From: Bacteroidota bacterium | GTDB lineage: Bacteria > Bacteroidota > Bacteroidia > Sphingobacteriales > Sphingobacteriaceae | Assembly (NCBI GenBank): GCA_026224775.1 | Contig: JAMFRP010000041.1 | Location: 1 to 64,000, forward strand | Reading direction: 5' to 3' | Length of the DNA: 64,000 nt | Shown: in pieces, positions 42,554-51,822 of the stretch | Layout of the letters: each line of letters starts with the position of its first letter | How positions within the stretch are numbered: the first letter of the stretch is position 1 | Made by a program: the position numbers and the translations under genes | The notes under the pieces: generated by a model | Database searches by the model: none | Told to the model about the DNA's origin: nothing | What the model saw: the letters and a program-made list of their open reading frames with translations, nothing else

Positions 42554-42838
42554 ATGCCGGCTAATGAACGCGATATTTCTCTGACAATCATTTATAAAGG
42601 TGAAAGCTACCCCATCCAAACCTATCTGAATGAGTATGGGAGTTTGATGACCCTGATCTCTGACCATTTGGCTATTCCCGGTTTTGGCTTGTGTTGTGGC
42701 ATGGGAAGTTGCGGCACTTGTCTGGTGACTATTAATAATAAATATGCTTCGGCTTCCAGATATGTCATGGCATGTGATATGCAGATTAATGACGAATTAT
42801 CCAATACACAAATTACTATTTCAGATCAGCGATATTAA
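42554..42838 (+). CDS. [2Fe-2S] ferredoxin-like protein
   Basis: 94 residues with the plant-type cluster motif LCCGMGSCGTCLV (C-x4-C-x2-C) and a fourth Cys in YVMACDMQI. Small electron carrier. It starts 11 bases after the Crp/Fnr stop and is likely in the same transcript. Confidence 0.85.
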   Translation: MPANERDISLTIIYKGESYPIQTYLNEYGSLMTLISDHLAIPGFGLCCGMGSCGTCLVTINNKYASASRYVMACDMQINDELSNTQITISDQRY

Positions 42839-42860
42839 TATTGAAGTTTCACACTTAATT

Positions 42861-42885
42861 GTCATTCTTCGTTCCTCAGAATGAC
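42861..42885. repeat. Minimal inverted repeat, REP remnant or hairpin
   Basis: GTCATTCT / AGAATGAC with a TCGTTCCTC centre; related in sequence to the larger GTCATTGCGAGGAACG element. Confidence 0.5.
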
Positions 42886-42920
42886 ATTGGTGATTAAGGT
42901 GATTAAATAGAAAGATTTAA

Positions 42921-43307
42921 ATGAAAGATATTGAAGACATAGCAGACATAAAGCTATTTGTAGATAAGTTTTATATTAAGGTGCGCGAAGATGAATTAAT
43001 AGGCCCTGTATTTTCGGCAGCTATTACGGGCGATTGGCAACCACATTTGAATAGGATGTACGCGTTTTGGAATGCCGCATTGTTTAACGTCCCGGGGTTT
43101 AAAGGAAATCCTTTCGCTAAACACGTTCCCTTAGGAATTTCGCAGCAGCATTTTGACCGTTGGCTGATGCTGTTTGTTGCAACTATCAACAATCACTTTG
43201 AGGGGCCGATAGCGGAGGATGCAAAACATCGGGCTGAATTAATGGCCGCGATGTTTGTTTCTAAATTAGGAAGAATGAGCGGTAGCCCCGGAAATGTAAT
43301 TGTTTAG
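42921..43307 (+). CDS. Group III truncated hemoglobin
   Basis: 128 residues, two-over-two globin. Landmarks: VDKFYIKVREDELIGPVF at the start, WQPHLNRMYAFWNAALFN (typical of group III, W and H of the E-helix region) and HVPLGISQQHFDRWLMLF with the proximal His. Binds heme and O2 or NO in the cytoplasm. Follows the Fnr-like regulator and ferredoxin. Confidence 0.88.
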   Translation: MKDIEDIADIKLFVDKFYIKVREDELIGPVFSAAITGDWQPHLNRMYAFWNAALFNVPGFKGNPFAKHVPLGISQQHFDRWLMLFVATINNHFEGPIAEDAKHRAELMAAMFVSKLGRMSGSPGNVIV

Positions 43308-43527
43308 GGATTGCGATTGAGTGCGAGTCAATAACGTCCGCCCCGAGGTTGGGGGAATGCCATTAAATTAAGGGTGAAAAAACTAAAAAAGAAAACTCCT
43401 TTTTTAGTTAGAATCCTCCTAACAATCAGTAAATAAAAACGTCTAAATAAGTCCTGTTTTCAGGCCAATTTATTAGCTTTTCTCAGCTAAATTTCGTATA
43501 TTTAAGCTTATCAGCTATAGAATATAA

Positions 43528-44271
43528 ATGCTCTTTAACACCCTCACTACCCACATCTTAACCGTTATTTTTATTGCTACAGTTTTCCGTTCAGCCTTTG
43601 GTTTTGGCGAATCATTGATAGCCGTTCCCTTGCTTGCACTATGGATGCCATTGAATGTTGCGGTGCCTCTATCCGTTCTGGTATCCATAACCATTGCCGG
43701 GATTGTAGTAATACAGGATTGGGATAAAATACATCTTAAAAGTGCTGGGGGCTTGATTGGATTTACGCTGATTGGGATACCTATTGGATTGCTGTTATTG
43801 GTAAAAACGGATGAGCGCATTGTGAAAGCAGCTCTTGGCCTTGTTGTGAGCCTGTTCTCTCTGTATCTTTTAACCGGCAAACAGCTTAAAGAATTAAAAA
43901 AAGACAGTCTTCCATGGCTTTTCGGCTGCGGATTACTTTCGGGAATTTTGGGTGGTGCTTACGGAATAAATGGTCCTCCGCTGGTGGTTTACGGCGCTAA
44001 AAGGCGATGGTCGGCCCAGCATTTCCGTGCTACGGTGCAAGGATATTTCCTTATAGCCAGCGCCGTTGGGATGATCGGTTACTGGCTAACCGGTTTATTA
44101 GTTACTGCTGTATTTCATTATTATTTGTTAAGTCTGCCGGTAATGGTTCCTGCAGTTTTTATCGGTAGATTGATTAATAATCGCCTTAACAGCGAAAGCT
44201 TTTTCAAATATGTTTACGTTGTGCTGTTAGGCATCGGACTATTTCTGCTCATTAAATCTATTGTAGGTTAA
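43528..44271 (+). CDS. TauE/SafE-family permease
   Basis: 247 residues, about eight hydrophobic helices in two halves. Family marks: RSAFGFGESLIAVPLLAL in the first half and GLLSGILGGAYGINGPPLVVYG in the second. TauE/SafE proteins export sulfite, sulfoacetate or related anions in known cases. Given the sulfatase locus nearby it may handle a sulfur compound, but it also stands directly before the sugar operon. Confidence 0.88.
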   Translation: MLFNTLTTHILTVIFIATVFRSAFGFGESLIAVPLLALWMPLNVAVPLSVLVSITIAGIVVIQDWDKIHLKSAGGLIGFTLIGIPIGLLLLVKTDERIVKAALGLVVSLFSLYLLTGKQLKELKKDSLPWLFGCGLLSGILGGAYGINGPPLVVYGAKRRWSAQHFRATVQGYFLIASAVGMIGYWLTGLLVTAVFHYYLLSLPVMVPAVFIGRLINNRLNSESFFKYVYVVLLGIGLFLLIKSIVG

Positions 44272-44514
44272 TGATGCTTCTTTGACTGTAATAGTATTTG
44301 TTATCTGTTTCTGTTTTTTCTTTTTGAACGCAGCCACAGCGACCATAAAACTCAATGATAATATATCATAATATCCTGACAATCTTTCATCACAAACCCG
44401 CCCGGTATTGTAATAATTTTGGAATATCATCCTATGCGATGCCTTTTCGCAGGTGGGTGATTATAGGATATTGATTTTTCCTATAGTCCAATTTAACCAG
44501 TTTTTATAATACAG

Positions 44515-45924
44515 ATGAGTAATAAAGCAACCTTAGGCGTAATTATTGGCAATCGCGATTTCTTCCCTGACCGATTAGTTTCAGAGTCACGTGCAGATCT
44601 TATTGAATTGTTCGGCAAATTGAACATCACACCTGTGATGCTTACCGAAACTGATTCCAAGCTTGGTGGCGTTGAAACCTTTAAAGATGCCCAAAAATGT
44701 GCTGACTTGTTTCGCAAACATCAGGACGAGATCACAGGCATATTGGTATTGCTGCCAAACTTTGGCGATGAAAAAGGTGTTGCCGAAACCATCAAATTAT
44801 CAGGATTAAATGTGCCGGTATTGATACAAGCCTACCCTGATGAACTAAGCAAACTGGATGTTGCCCGTCGCCGTGATTCATGGTGTGGTAAAATATCGGT
44901 TTGTAATAATTTGTATCAGTACGGTATTAAATATACACTTACAAATAACCATGTAATCCATCCATCGGCACCGGCATTTACTGCCGACTTGCTGGATTTT
45001 GTGGCTGTTTGCCGTGTTGTTAAAGGTTTGCGCAAAGTGCGGATCGGGGCAGTAGGTGCCAGGCCGGGAGCATTTAATACTGTCCGCTACAGCGAAAAAA
45101 TATTACAGCGCAACGGCATATCGGTAACCACGGTCGATCTATCCGAAATATTGGGCAACGCCAATAAGCTAACAAAAGATCATGCCGAGGTAAAAGCGCA
45201 TCTCGATAAAATACTAGCTTACACACCCATCGGCAAAACGCCTGATGAGGCATTGATACAAATTGCCAAACTCGACGTAGTGCTCAACCATTTTATGGAA
45301 GAAAACGCGCTTGACGCCACAGCCATACAATGTTGGACATCGTTGCAAAAAAACTATGGTTGTAATGTATGTACCAGCATGAGTATGATGAGCGAAAATA
45401 TGCTGCCAAGCGCCTGTGAGGTTGATGTTACCGGCACATTGACCATGTATGCCATGCAATTAGCATCAGGATCGCCGAGCGCGCTGGTTGACTGGAATAA
45501 CAATTATGCTGACGATGAGAACAAATGCGTATTGTTCCATTGTGGTAACTGGGCAAAATCATTCTTGCCTGACATCGAGATCAGTACCGCGCCAATTTTA
45601 GGAACAAGCGTTGGCGAAGAAAATACCTATGGCGCTTTATCCGGAAGGACACCGGCATCACCGTTAACATTTGGCAGGATAAGCACCGATGATCCAAAAG
45701 GTATTATCAAAGCTTATTTTGGTGAAGGCGCATTAACTGATGATGCTTTAAACACCTTCGGTAACCGGGCTGTAGCACAGATACCGGATCTGCAGGGTTT
45801 AATGCAATATGTTTGTCGCAATGGTTTTGAACATCATGTGGTAATGAACGCGTCAAAAACAGCCGGTATTTTAAAAGAAGCTTTAGGTAACTACATGGGT
45901 TGGGAAATTTATAACCACGGATAA
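44515..45924 (+). CDS. Sugar isomerase of the L-fucose/L-arabinose isomerase family
   Basis: 469 residues, shorter than FucI (~590) and near AraA size. Metal-site candidates: Glu in NHFMEENALDATAIQCWTS, CEVDVTGTLTMYAM (Glu/Asp) and His in VLFHCGNWA, in the order of FucI. It converts an aldose to a ketose in the cytoplasm. First gene of an operon with a split transketolase, ribose-type ABC importer and FGGY kinase, so the ketose is probably phosphorylated and split by the transketolase. D-apiose is my leading guess for the sugar. Confidence 0.85.
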   Translation: MSNKATLGVIIGNRDFFPDRLVSESRADLIELFGKLNITPVMLTETDSKLGGVETFKDAQKCADLFRKHQDEITGILVLLPNFGDEKGVAETIKLSGLNVPVLIQAYPDELSKLDVARRRDSWCGKISVCNNLYQYGIKYTLTNNHVIHPSAPAFTADLLDFVAVCRVVKGLRKVRIGAVGARPGAFNTVRYSEKILQRNGISVTTVDLSEILGNANKLTKDHAEVKAHLDKILAYTPIGKTPDEALIQIAKLDVVLNHFMEENALDATAIQCWTSLQKNYGCNVCTSMSMMSENMLPSACEVDVTGTLTMYAMQLASGSPSALVDWNNNYADDENKCVLFHCGNWAKSFLPDIEISTAPILGTSVGEENTYGALSGRTPASPLTFGRISTDDPKGIIKAYFGEGALTDDALNTFGNRAVAQIPDLQGLMQYVCRNGFEHHVVMNASKTAGILKEALGNYMGWEIYNHG

Positions 45925-45927
45925 ATT

Positions 45928-46758
45928 ATGGTGATGACTGATAAGCAATTGGCAGAGCGATCAATAACCTATCGTAAAAAGATACTCAAATACATTGTGG
46001 GCGCTAAAGCCGGGCATACCGGCGGAAGCTTATCATGTATTGATATTTTAAATGTGTTATATAATGAGGTGATGAATGTTGGTCCGCAAAACTTTACCTC
46101 GCCGGATAGGGACAGGTATATCCAAAGTAAGGGCCATTGTGTGGAGGCTTTATATGTGGTTTTGGCAGATAAAGGTTTCTTCCCTGAAAAGGATTTGGAA
46201 ACATTATGCAAATACAAATCGCATTATATAGGTCATCCCACTAAAAAAGTACACGGTGTTGAACAAAATACCGGGGCGCTTGGTCATGGTTTACCTATTG
46301 CGGCCGGAACTGCCCTGGCAGCCAAAATGGACAAAAAGAATTACCGCGTTTTTACCCTTTTGGGTGATGGTGAATTACCCGAAGGCTCAAATTGGGAAGC
46401 CGCGCTAACCGCTGCTCACTACAAGCTGGATAATTTATGCGCTATAATAGATAACAACAAATTACAAATAACCGGAACAAACGCCGAGGTATGTAATACC
46501 GACCCGATAGATGCCAAATTTGAAAGTTTTGGTTGGGCAGTGCGACATGTTGATGGTAATGATGTAAATGCTTTGAAAGAAGTTTTGAGTTCCGTGCCTT
46601 TTGAAAAAGGAAAGCCAAGCCTGGTTATTGCCCATACTATAAAAGGCAAAGGGGTAAGCTTTATGGAGAATAGTGTTAAATGGCATCACGGTGTGCCCGA
46701 TAAAGACCAATATGAAACAGCCATAGCCGAACTGGATATGGAAATGGCGAACGTTTAA
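45928..46758 (+). CDS. Transketolase, N-terminal (TPP-binding) subunit
   Basis: 276 residues with the thiamine-diphosphate motif GDGELPEGSNWEAAL..IIDNN, the GHTGGSLS and GHGLPIAAGTALA elements. It is half of a two-subunit transketolase, with the other half 12 bases downstream. Transfers two-carbon units between ketose and aldose phosphates. Starts three bases after the isomerase stop. Confidence 0.93.
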   Translation: MVMTDKQLAERSITYRKKILKYIVGAKAGHTGGSLSCIDILNVLYNEVMNVGPQNFTSPDRDRYIQSKGHCVEALYVVLADKGFFPEKDLETLCKYKSHYIGHPTKKVHGVEQNTGALGHGLPIAAGTALAAKMDKKNYRVFTLLGDGELPEGSNWEAALTAAHYKLDNLCAIIDNNKLQITGTNAEVCNTDPIDAKFESFGWAVRHVDGNDVNALKEVLSSVPFEKGKPSLVIAHTIKGKGVSFMENSVKWHHGVPDKDQYETAIAELDMEMANV

Positions 46759-46770
46759 AATAGAATTGAC

Positions 46771-47736
46771 TTGGGAGCAGTAATTGAAAATAATACAATA
46801 AACGGCAAGCCTAACCAGGATGTGTTTTCGGCTACATTATTGGAACTTGCTGATAAAGACAGGAATATAGTGGTAGTCACCAGCGATTCTCGTGGTTCGG
46901 GTAAACTGGTAGCTTACGGGCAACAACTGCCGGGGCAGATAGTGGAGATTGGCATTGCCGAACAAAATCTGGTTGGTGTAGCCGCGGGTCTGGCATCTGC
47001 CGGAAAAAGAACATTCGCGGTATCACCAGCCTGCTTTTTAACAGCAAGGGCCCTGGAGCAGATCAAAAATGATGTATGCTATTCTGACAATCCTGTACGC
47101 TTGATTGGGATTAGTGCGGGAGTAAGTTACGGGGCATTGGGTTCAACACACCACAGTCTGCATGATTTTGCCGTACTGCGCGCCATCAACAACATTACTA
47201 TAGTAGCGCCTGCCGATAATTTTGAAACTACTGAAGCAGTAAAGCTTGCCGTAAAACTGAATAAGCCTTTGTACCTGCGTTTTGGTAAAAAAGCCATGCC
47301 TTTGCTAACCGATGATGAGCAGAATGGCTTTGAATTTGGTAAAGGGAGGATAATTAAAAAGGGCAGTGATGTAACCATTATAGCAACAGGCGAAACCGTT
47401 TATCCCGCTTTGCAAAGCGCTGAACAACTGGCACAGCAGGGCATCAGTGCAACCGTGGTTAGTATGCATACGATAAAACCATTAGATGCAGAGCTAATAC
47501 TGCAATTAGCGAAAGATACCGGTGCGATATTAACAGTTGAAGAACACAGCGTAAATGGTGGTTTAGGCGAAGCCTGCGCATCGTTGTTACTGCAAAATAA
47601 ATACAATAAACCATTTAAAATAATGGGTATACCCGATGAGTACACGGTTACTGGCTCGCAAACAGAAATATTTAATCATTACGGCTTATCTGCGGATGGG
47701 ATCGCTCAGGCCGTTTTAACCTTATTGAAAACCTGA
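46771..47736 (+). CDS. Transketolase, C-terminal (pyrimidine-binding) subunit
   Basis: 321 residues with the pyrimidine-binding domain (VEIGIAEQNLVGVAAGLA, catalytic Glu) and a C-terminal domain starting near GSDVTIIATG and ending with VEEHSVNGGLGEA. Start codon appears to be TTG. Forms the enzyme with the preceding subunit. Confidence 0.92.
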   Translation: MGAVIENNTINGKPNQDVFSATLLELADKDRNIVVVTSDSRGSGKLVAYGQQLPGQIVEIGIAEQNLVGVAAGLASAGKRTFAVSPACFLTARALEQIKNDVCYSDNPVRLIGISAGVSYGALGSTHHSLHDFAVLRAINNITIVAPADNFETTEAVKLAVKLNKPLYLRFGKKAMPLLTDDEQNGFEFGKGRIIKKGSDVTIIATGETVYPALQSAEQLAQQGISATVVSMHTIKPLDAELILQLAKDTGAILTVEEHSVNGGLGEACASLLLQNKYNKPFKIMGIPDEYTVTGSQTEIFNHYGLSADGIAQAVLTLLKT

Positions 47737-47766
47737 TGTAATCCGTAAGCAACCAATTAAAACCTA

Positions 47767-48702
47767 ATGATGAAGTACTTCAAAATATTACTGTTGGTGA
47801 TGCTTGCTTTTGCGTCCTGCCAAAATCGGTCGGGTTCGGCAAAGCAAAAAAAGATAGCCATTATCGTGTCTACATTAAACAATCCCTGGTTTGTTTTTTT
47901 GGCGCAAACGGCAGCTGCACGGGCTAAAACATTAGGTTATGAGTCTAAAATATTCGATTCGCAAAATAATACCGCATTAGAAACTGATCATTTTGAGAAT
48001 GCTATCGCGGATGGTTACAATGCTATTTTATTCAACCCAACAGATGCCAACGGATCAGTAGTAAACGTTCAGAAAGCAAAAAAAGCAGGTGTTCCTGTTT
48101 TCTGTATGGATAGGGAGGTTAACTCGCCCGATGCTACCTCGCAGATATTTTCCGATAGCTATTCAGGCTGTGTATCTCTGGCTAAAGATTTTGTACAAAC
48201 CCTCAATAAAAAAGGCAATTACGTGGAGTTGTTGGGCCTCGTCGCCGATAATAATACCTGGGCGCGCTCTAAAGGTTTTCATAGTCTGGTTGATTATTAT
48301 CCCAGCCTTAAGATGGTGGCACAGCAAAGTGCCGATTTCGACAGGAATAAAGGCCTCGAAGTAATGGAATCAATATTACAGGCGCATCCCAATATCGATG
48401 CCGTTTTTGCTGGTAATGATGCCATGGCCATGGGCGCTTACCAGGCCTTGGTTGCCGCAGGCAAAGCCGATCACGTTAAGGTATTTGGTTTTGATGGTGC
48501 TGAAGACGCCATACAGGCTATAAAAGATAAAAAGGTATCGGCCACCGCCATGCAATTCCCAAAAGTAATAGCGCAAACCGCAGCCGACGATGCTGATGCC
48601 TACTTTAAAGGAAAGCGCGATTTCCCTAAAAAATTACCAGTAGCGGTTGAATTGGTTACCTATGATAATGTTAACGATTATATAGCCTACGGAAAAAAAT
48701 AG
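47767..48702 (+). CDS. Ribose-type ABC transporter solute-binding lipoprotein
   Basis: 311 residues: lipoprotein signal MMKYFKILLLVMLAFASC, then a periplasmic-binding-protein type I fold with IAIIVSTLNNPWFVFLAQ at the start and VFAGNDAMAMGAYQAL and VFGFDGAEDAIQAI in the second lobe. Binds the sugar imported by the RbsA/RbsC-like proteins encoded downstream. Confidence 0.92.
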   Translation: MMKYFKILLLVMLAFASCQNRSGSAKQKKIAIIVSTLNNPWFVFLAQTAAARAKTLGYESKIFDSQNNTALETDHFENAIADGYNAILFNPTDANGSVVNVQKAKKAGVPVFCMDREVNSPDATSQIFSDSYSGCVSLAKDFVQTLNKKGNYVELLGLVADNNTWARSKGFHSLVDYYPSLKMVAQQSADFDRNKGLEVMESILQAHPNIDAVFAGNDAMAMGAYQALVAAGKADHVKVFGFDGAEDAIQAIKDKKVSATAMQFPKVIAQTAADDADAYFKGKRDFPKKLPVAVELVTYDNVNDYIAYGKK

Positions 48703-48704
48703 CC

Positions 48705-49328
48705 ATGATGAAAAAAGCGGTAAAATACATATTGGCTATCATTCTGGTATTATTCATAGCCTCAAACTCCATCTACTTTAAAAAGCTGAGTGATGTTAAG
48801 GCATCTGCGGCAAAGCAATTTGATGCCGCGAAATATGCACGCAATTACTTAACTACCCAGCTAATACCGGCTGCGGATAAAGCGCCTCAAGCCGATGAAT
48901 TATTAGCCCTGTTAAAAAGCAGCCCGGATACCGCATTTAAAATGTATTCGCATGGGTTGGATATTGGCAATATCCGTTTTTTTATGGTGCAGGGGCAAGG
49001 TACGGTTACAGCTGTAGATGAAAATGATATTTATATCCTGACCAAGGATAAGCAAGCCCTTAAAATTGCCATAGAATATGTTTTTGGGAATGCTTTACGC
49101 GATGCACCCGGGTTGATCAATATAAATGATTTTACCAATACCATGGATCTTAACAATATTGCTGCCGAGGTAGACAAGATAGTTAGGGCAGAAGTATTGC
49201 CACCCATCAAAAGCAAAGTGAAAACAGGCGATAAAATAACTTTCGCAGGCGCTTTCGAACTAAATCAGGAACATATTAACCTGGAGAAGATTGAGGTTAT
49301 CTCGGTTGTGCTAAAGATTGATAAATAG
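48705..49328 (+). CDS. DUF2291 protein, membrane-anchored
   Basis: 207 residues: N-terminal membrane anchor (about 7-23), then a beta-rich domain with FMVQGQGTVTAVDENDIYI and FGNALRDAPGLINI. DUF2291 genes often sit within ribose-type ABC operons; the function is unknown, perhaps an assembly or accessory protein of the importer. It lies between the binding-protein and ATPase genes. Confidence 0.85.
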   Translation: MMKKAVKYILAIILVLFIASNSIYFKKLSDVKASAAKQFDAAKYARNYLTTQLIPAADKAPQADELLALLKSSPDTAFKMYSHGLDIGNIRFFMVQGQGTVTAVDENDIYILTKDKQALKIAIEYVFGNALRDAPGLININDFTNTMDLNNIAAEVDKIVRAEVLPPIKSKVKTGDKITFAGAFELNQEHINLEKIEVISVVLKIDK

Positions 49329-49329
49329 G

Positions 49330-50835
49330 ATGTTAGCGGCGCGCCATATTAGCAAAAAATTCTCGGGCGTTACCGCGCTTGATGATATTAACCTGGAGTT
49401 ACTTGCCGGAAAAGTAACCGCTATTATTGGCGAGAATGGCGCGGGCAAATCTACACTGATGAAAATTCTATCGGGCGTGTACGATGACTACGAAGGCGAT
49501 GTGATCTATAAAGGCAACAAGGTCCGGTTTAAAAATCCGAGGGAAGCACAAAACGCGGGTATTGCTATCATCCATCAGGAACTAAATCTTATACCTTATT
49601 TAAGTGTAACCGAAAATTTATTTTTAGGCCGGGAATTAAAAAACGCCATTGGCTTTTTGGATAAAAAGACCATGCGTTTAAAAGCTGAAACATTGCTGCA
49701 AAAATTAAAGCTATCTGTGCCTGCTGATACGATTATTGCTGACTTAAAAGTTGGCCAGCAACAAGTTGTTGAGATAGCTAAAGCCTTGCTTTATGATGCC
49801 GAGGTGATTATTATGGATGAGCCTACATCCGCCATCAGCGAAAGCGAGGTGGAAATATTGTACGGCATAATTACCGATCTGCGCAAAGAGAATAAAGCGG
49901 TAGTTTATATATCGCATAAGCTGAATGAGTTATTTAAAATAGCCGACAATTATATTGTGCTGCGCGATGGCAGAACAATTGAAAGCGGTGAGATGAAAGG
50001 CATGACCCATGATGGCATCATCCATAAAATGGTAGGCCGCGATATCGACATCATCCGCAATAGTAATGCTGTTAAAGAGAGAAATGTATTGCTTAAGGTG
50101 GATAAGCTCTGCCTGGGCAAAGCCGGAAATACACAAAAGAATATCCTCAACAATATTTGCTTTGAACTGTACAAAGGCGAAATATTAGGAATATTCGGCC
50201 TGATGGGGGCTGGCCGAACTGAGTTGATGGAGGTGCTCCTTGGTTTACATCCTGATCTTACAAAAGCGACCATCACACTTGATAAGAACATCGTAAGGTT
50301 TACATCTGCAAAGGATGCCATTCAAGCAGGTATGGCGCTGGTTCCCGAAGACCGGAAAAAAGATGGTCTGATTTTAGGTCTGGATATAAAAACCAATATC
50401 AGCCTAAGCTCAATAGATCAGCATGCATCCACAGGTCTGATCGATCATGGAGCCGAACTTACAAAAGCGCATCATTACATCAAGGCGCTGAGAATTAAAA
50501 CCACATCCGAAAAGCAAACAGTTAAAAACCTGAGCGGTGGCAATCAACAAAAAGTTGTAATAGCCAAATGCCTTGCTACTAAACCTAAAGTTTTGATGTT
50601 GGATGAACCTACCCGTGGTATTGATATTAATGCTAAGAACGAGATCTATAAACTCATAAGTGAACTGGCGGCATCCGGCCTGGGTATTATCATGGTGTCA
50701 TCAGAACTACCCGAAATACTGGCTATATCCGATAGGATATTGGTAATGGCCGAAGGATGCATGACCGGAGAGTTTGAAGCCGTGAATGCTACCGAAGATA
50801 ATTTATTAAAAGCAGCCATACCGAAAACCATCTAA
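49330..50835 (+). CDS. RbsA-like ABC transporter ATPase, fused double domain
   Basis: 501 residues: first ABC domain with Walker A GENGAGKST and Walker B VIIMDEPTSAIS; second domain with the degenerate Walker A GLMGAGRTE usual in RbsA, signature LSGGNQQK and VLMLDEPTRGID. The ATG is one base after the DUF2291 stop; a TTG four codons upstream is less likely. Drives the sugar importer. Confidence 0.94.
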   Translation: MLAARHISKKFSGVTALDDINLELLAGKVTAIIGENGAGKSTLMKILSGVYDDYEGDVIYKGNKVRFKNPREAQNAGIAIIHQELNLIPYLSVTENLFLGRELKNAIGFLDKKTMRLKAETLLQKLKLSVPADTIIADLKVGQQQVVEIAKALLYDAEVIIMDEPTSAISESEVEILYGIITDLRKENKAVVYISHKLNELFKIADNYIVLRDGRTIESGEMKGMTHDGIIHKMVGRDIDIIRNSNAVKERNVLLKVDKLCLGKAGNTQKNILNNICFELYKGEILGIFGLMGAGRTELMEVLLGLHPDLTKATITLDKNIVRFTSAKDAIQAGMALVPEDRKKDGLILGLDIKTNISLSSIDQHASTGLIDHGAELTKAHHYIKALRIKTTSEKQTVKNLSGGNQQKVVIAKCLATKPKVLMLDEPTRGIDINAKNEIYKLISELAASGLGIIMVSSELPEILAISDRILVMAEGCMTGEFEAVNATEDNLLKAAIPKTI

Positions 50836-50845
50836 AAAACTGGAT

Positions 50846-51820
50846 ATGATACTATCACAATACCGTTCGCATTTGGTTAAATTTCAGTCGCTCATCGCGC
50901 TGGTGCTGCTTTGCATAGGAATAGGTTTGCTGTCGGATAAGTTTTTTACTGTTGATAACGGTTGGAACGTTATGCGCCAAATATCCGTTAATATTTGCAT
51001 ATCAGTTGGGATGACACTGGTTGTGCTAACCGGTGGTATAGACTTATCTGTTGGTTCAGTATTGGCAATAGGTGGCGCGATTGCCGCGGGCTTGCTCAAG
51101 TTCGGCATCGAGATACCATCCGGTAATTTATATATCGGGTTCACGCTTTTAGGCTCCATACTTGGCGGACTAGTTATTGGTTCGCTACTGGGTTTATTTA
51201 ACGGGTGGGCGATCACAAAATTTAAAGTACCGCCCTTTGTGGCTACGCTGGCTATGCTTACCATCGCTCGTGGATTCACCATGTTGTACACCAAAGGCTT
51301 CCCAGTATCAAACCTGGGTGACAGCTTTGCCTACATTGGTACGGGTTGGTTTATAGGTATACCTGTTCCGGTTTGGATCTCGGCTATTGTTATTGTTGTC
51401 GCGATTATTATTACCCAAAAAACAGCATTGGGGAGATACATTTACGCTATCGGCGGCAACGAACACGCCTCCAAACTGTCGGGTATCAACATCAGCAAAG
51501 TAAAAATAATTGTATATGGCATCGCTGGGATGTTGGCCGCTGTAGGCGGTATAATAGTAACCTCAAGGCTCGATTCGGCCCAACCCAACGCGGGAATGAG
51601 TTACGAATTGGATGCCATAGCAGCAGTGGTTATTGGCGGTACATCGCTCTCAGGGGGGCGCGGTACCATTATGGGTACGGTGCTTGGCGCGTTAATTATC
51701 GGCGTGCTGAACAATGGTTTGGTGTTATTGAATGTATCACCATTTTGGCAGCAAGTGGTTAAGGGTGGTGTGATATTGTTAGCGGTTATTATTGATAAGG
51801 CTAACTCCAAAAACGATTAA
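50846..51820 (+). CDS. RbsC-like ABC transporter permease
   Basis: 324 residues, about nine membrane helices, with the family marks VVLTGGIDLSVGSVLAIGG, GLFNGWAITKFKVPPFVATLAM and AIGGNEHASKLSGIN. Forms the channel of the importer. Followed two bases later by the kinase. Confidence 0.93.
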   Translation: MILSQYRSHLVKFQSLIALVLLCIGIGLLSDKFFTVDNGWNVMRQISVNICISVGMTLVVLTGGIDLSVGSVLAIGGAIAAGLLKFGIEIPSGNLYIGFTLLGSILGGLVIGSLLGLFNGWAITKFKVPPFVATLAMLTIARGFTMLYTKGFPVSNLGDSFAYIGTGWFIGIPVPVWISAIVIVVAIIITQKTALGRYIYAIGGNEHASKLSGINISKVKIIVYGIAGMLAAVGGIIVTSRLDSAQPNAGMSYELDAIAAVVIGGTSLSGGRGTIMGTVLGALIIGVLNNGLVLLNVSPFWQQVVKGGVILLAVIIDKANSKND

Positions 51821-51822
51821 AC

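Noticed and set aside
43379..43411. AT-rich hairpin AACTAAAAAAG / CTTTTTTAGTT
   Set aside because: The stem is nearly all A-T and no T-run follows on the plus strand; too weak to call a terminator.
44423..44471. Inverted AATATC..CCTAT / ATAGGATATT before the sugar isomerase gene
   Set aside because: The arms are imperfect and far apart, with no match elsewhere; not enough to call an operator.
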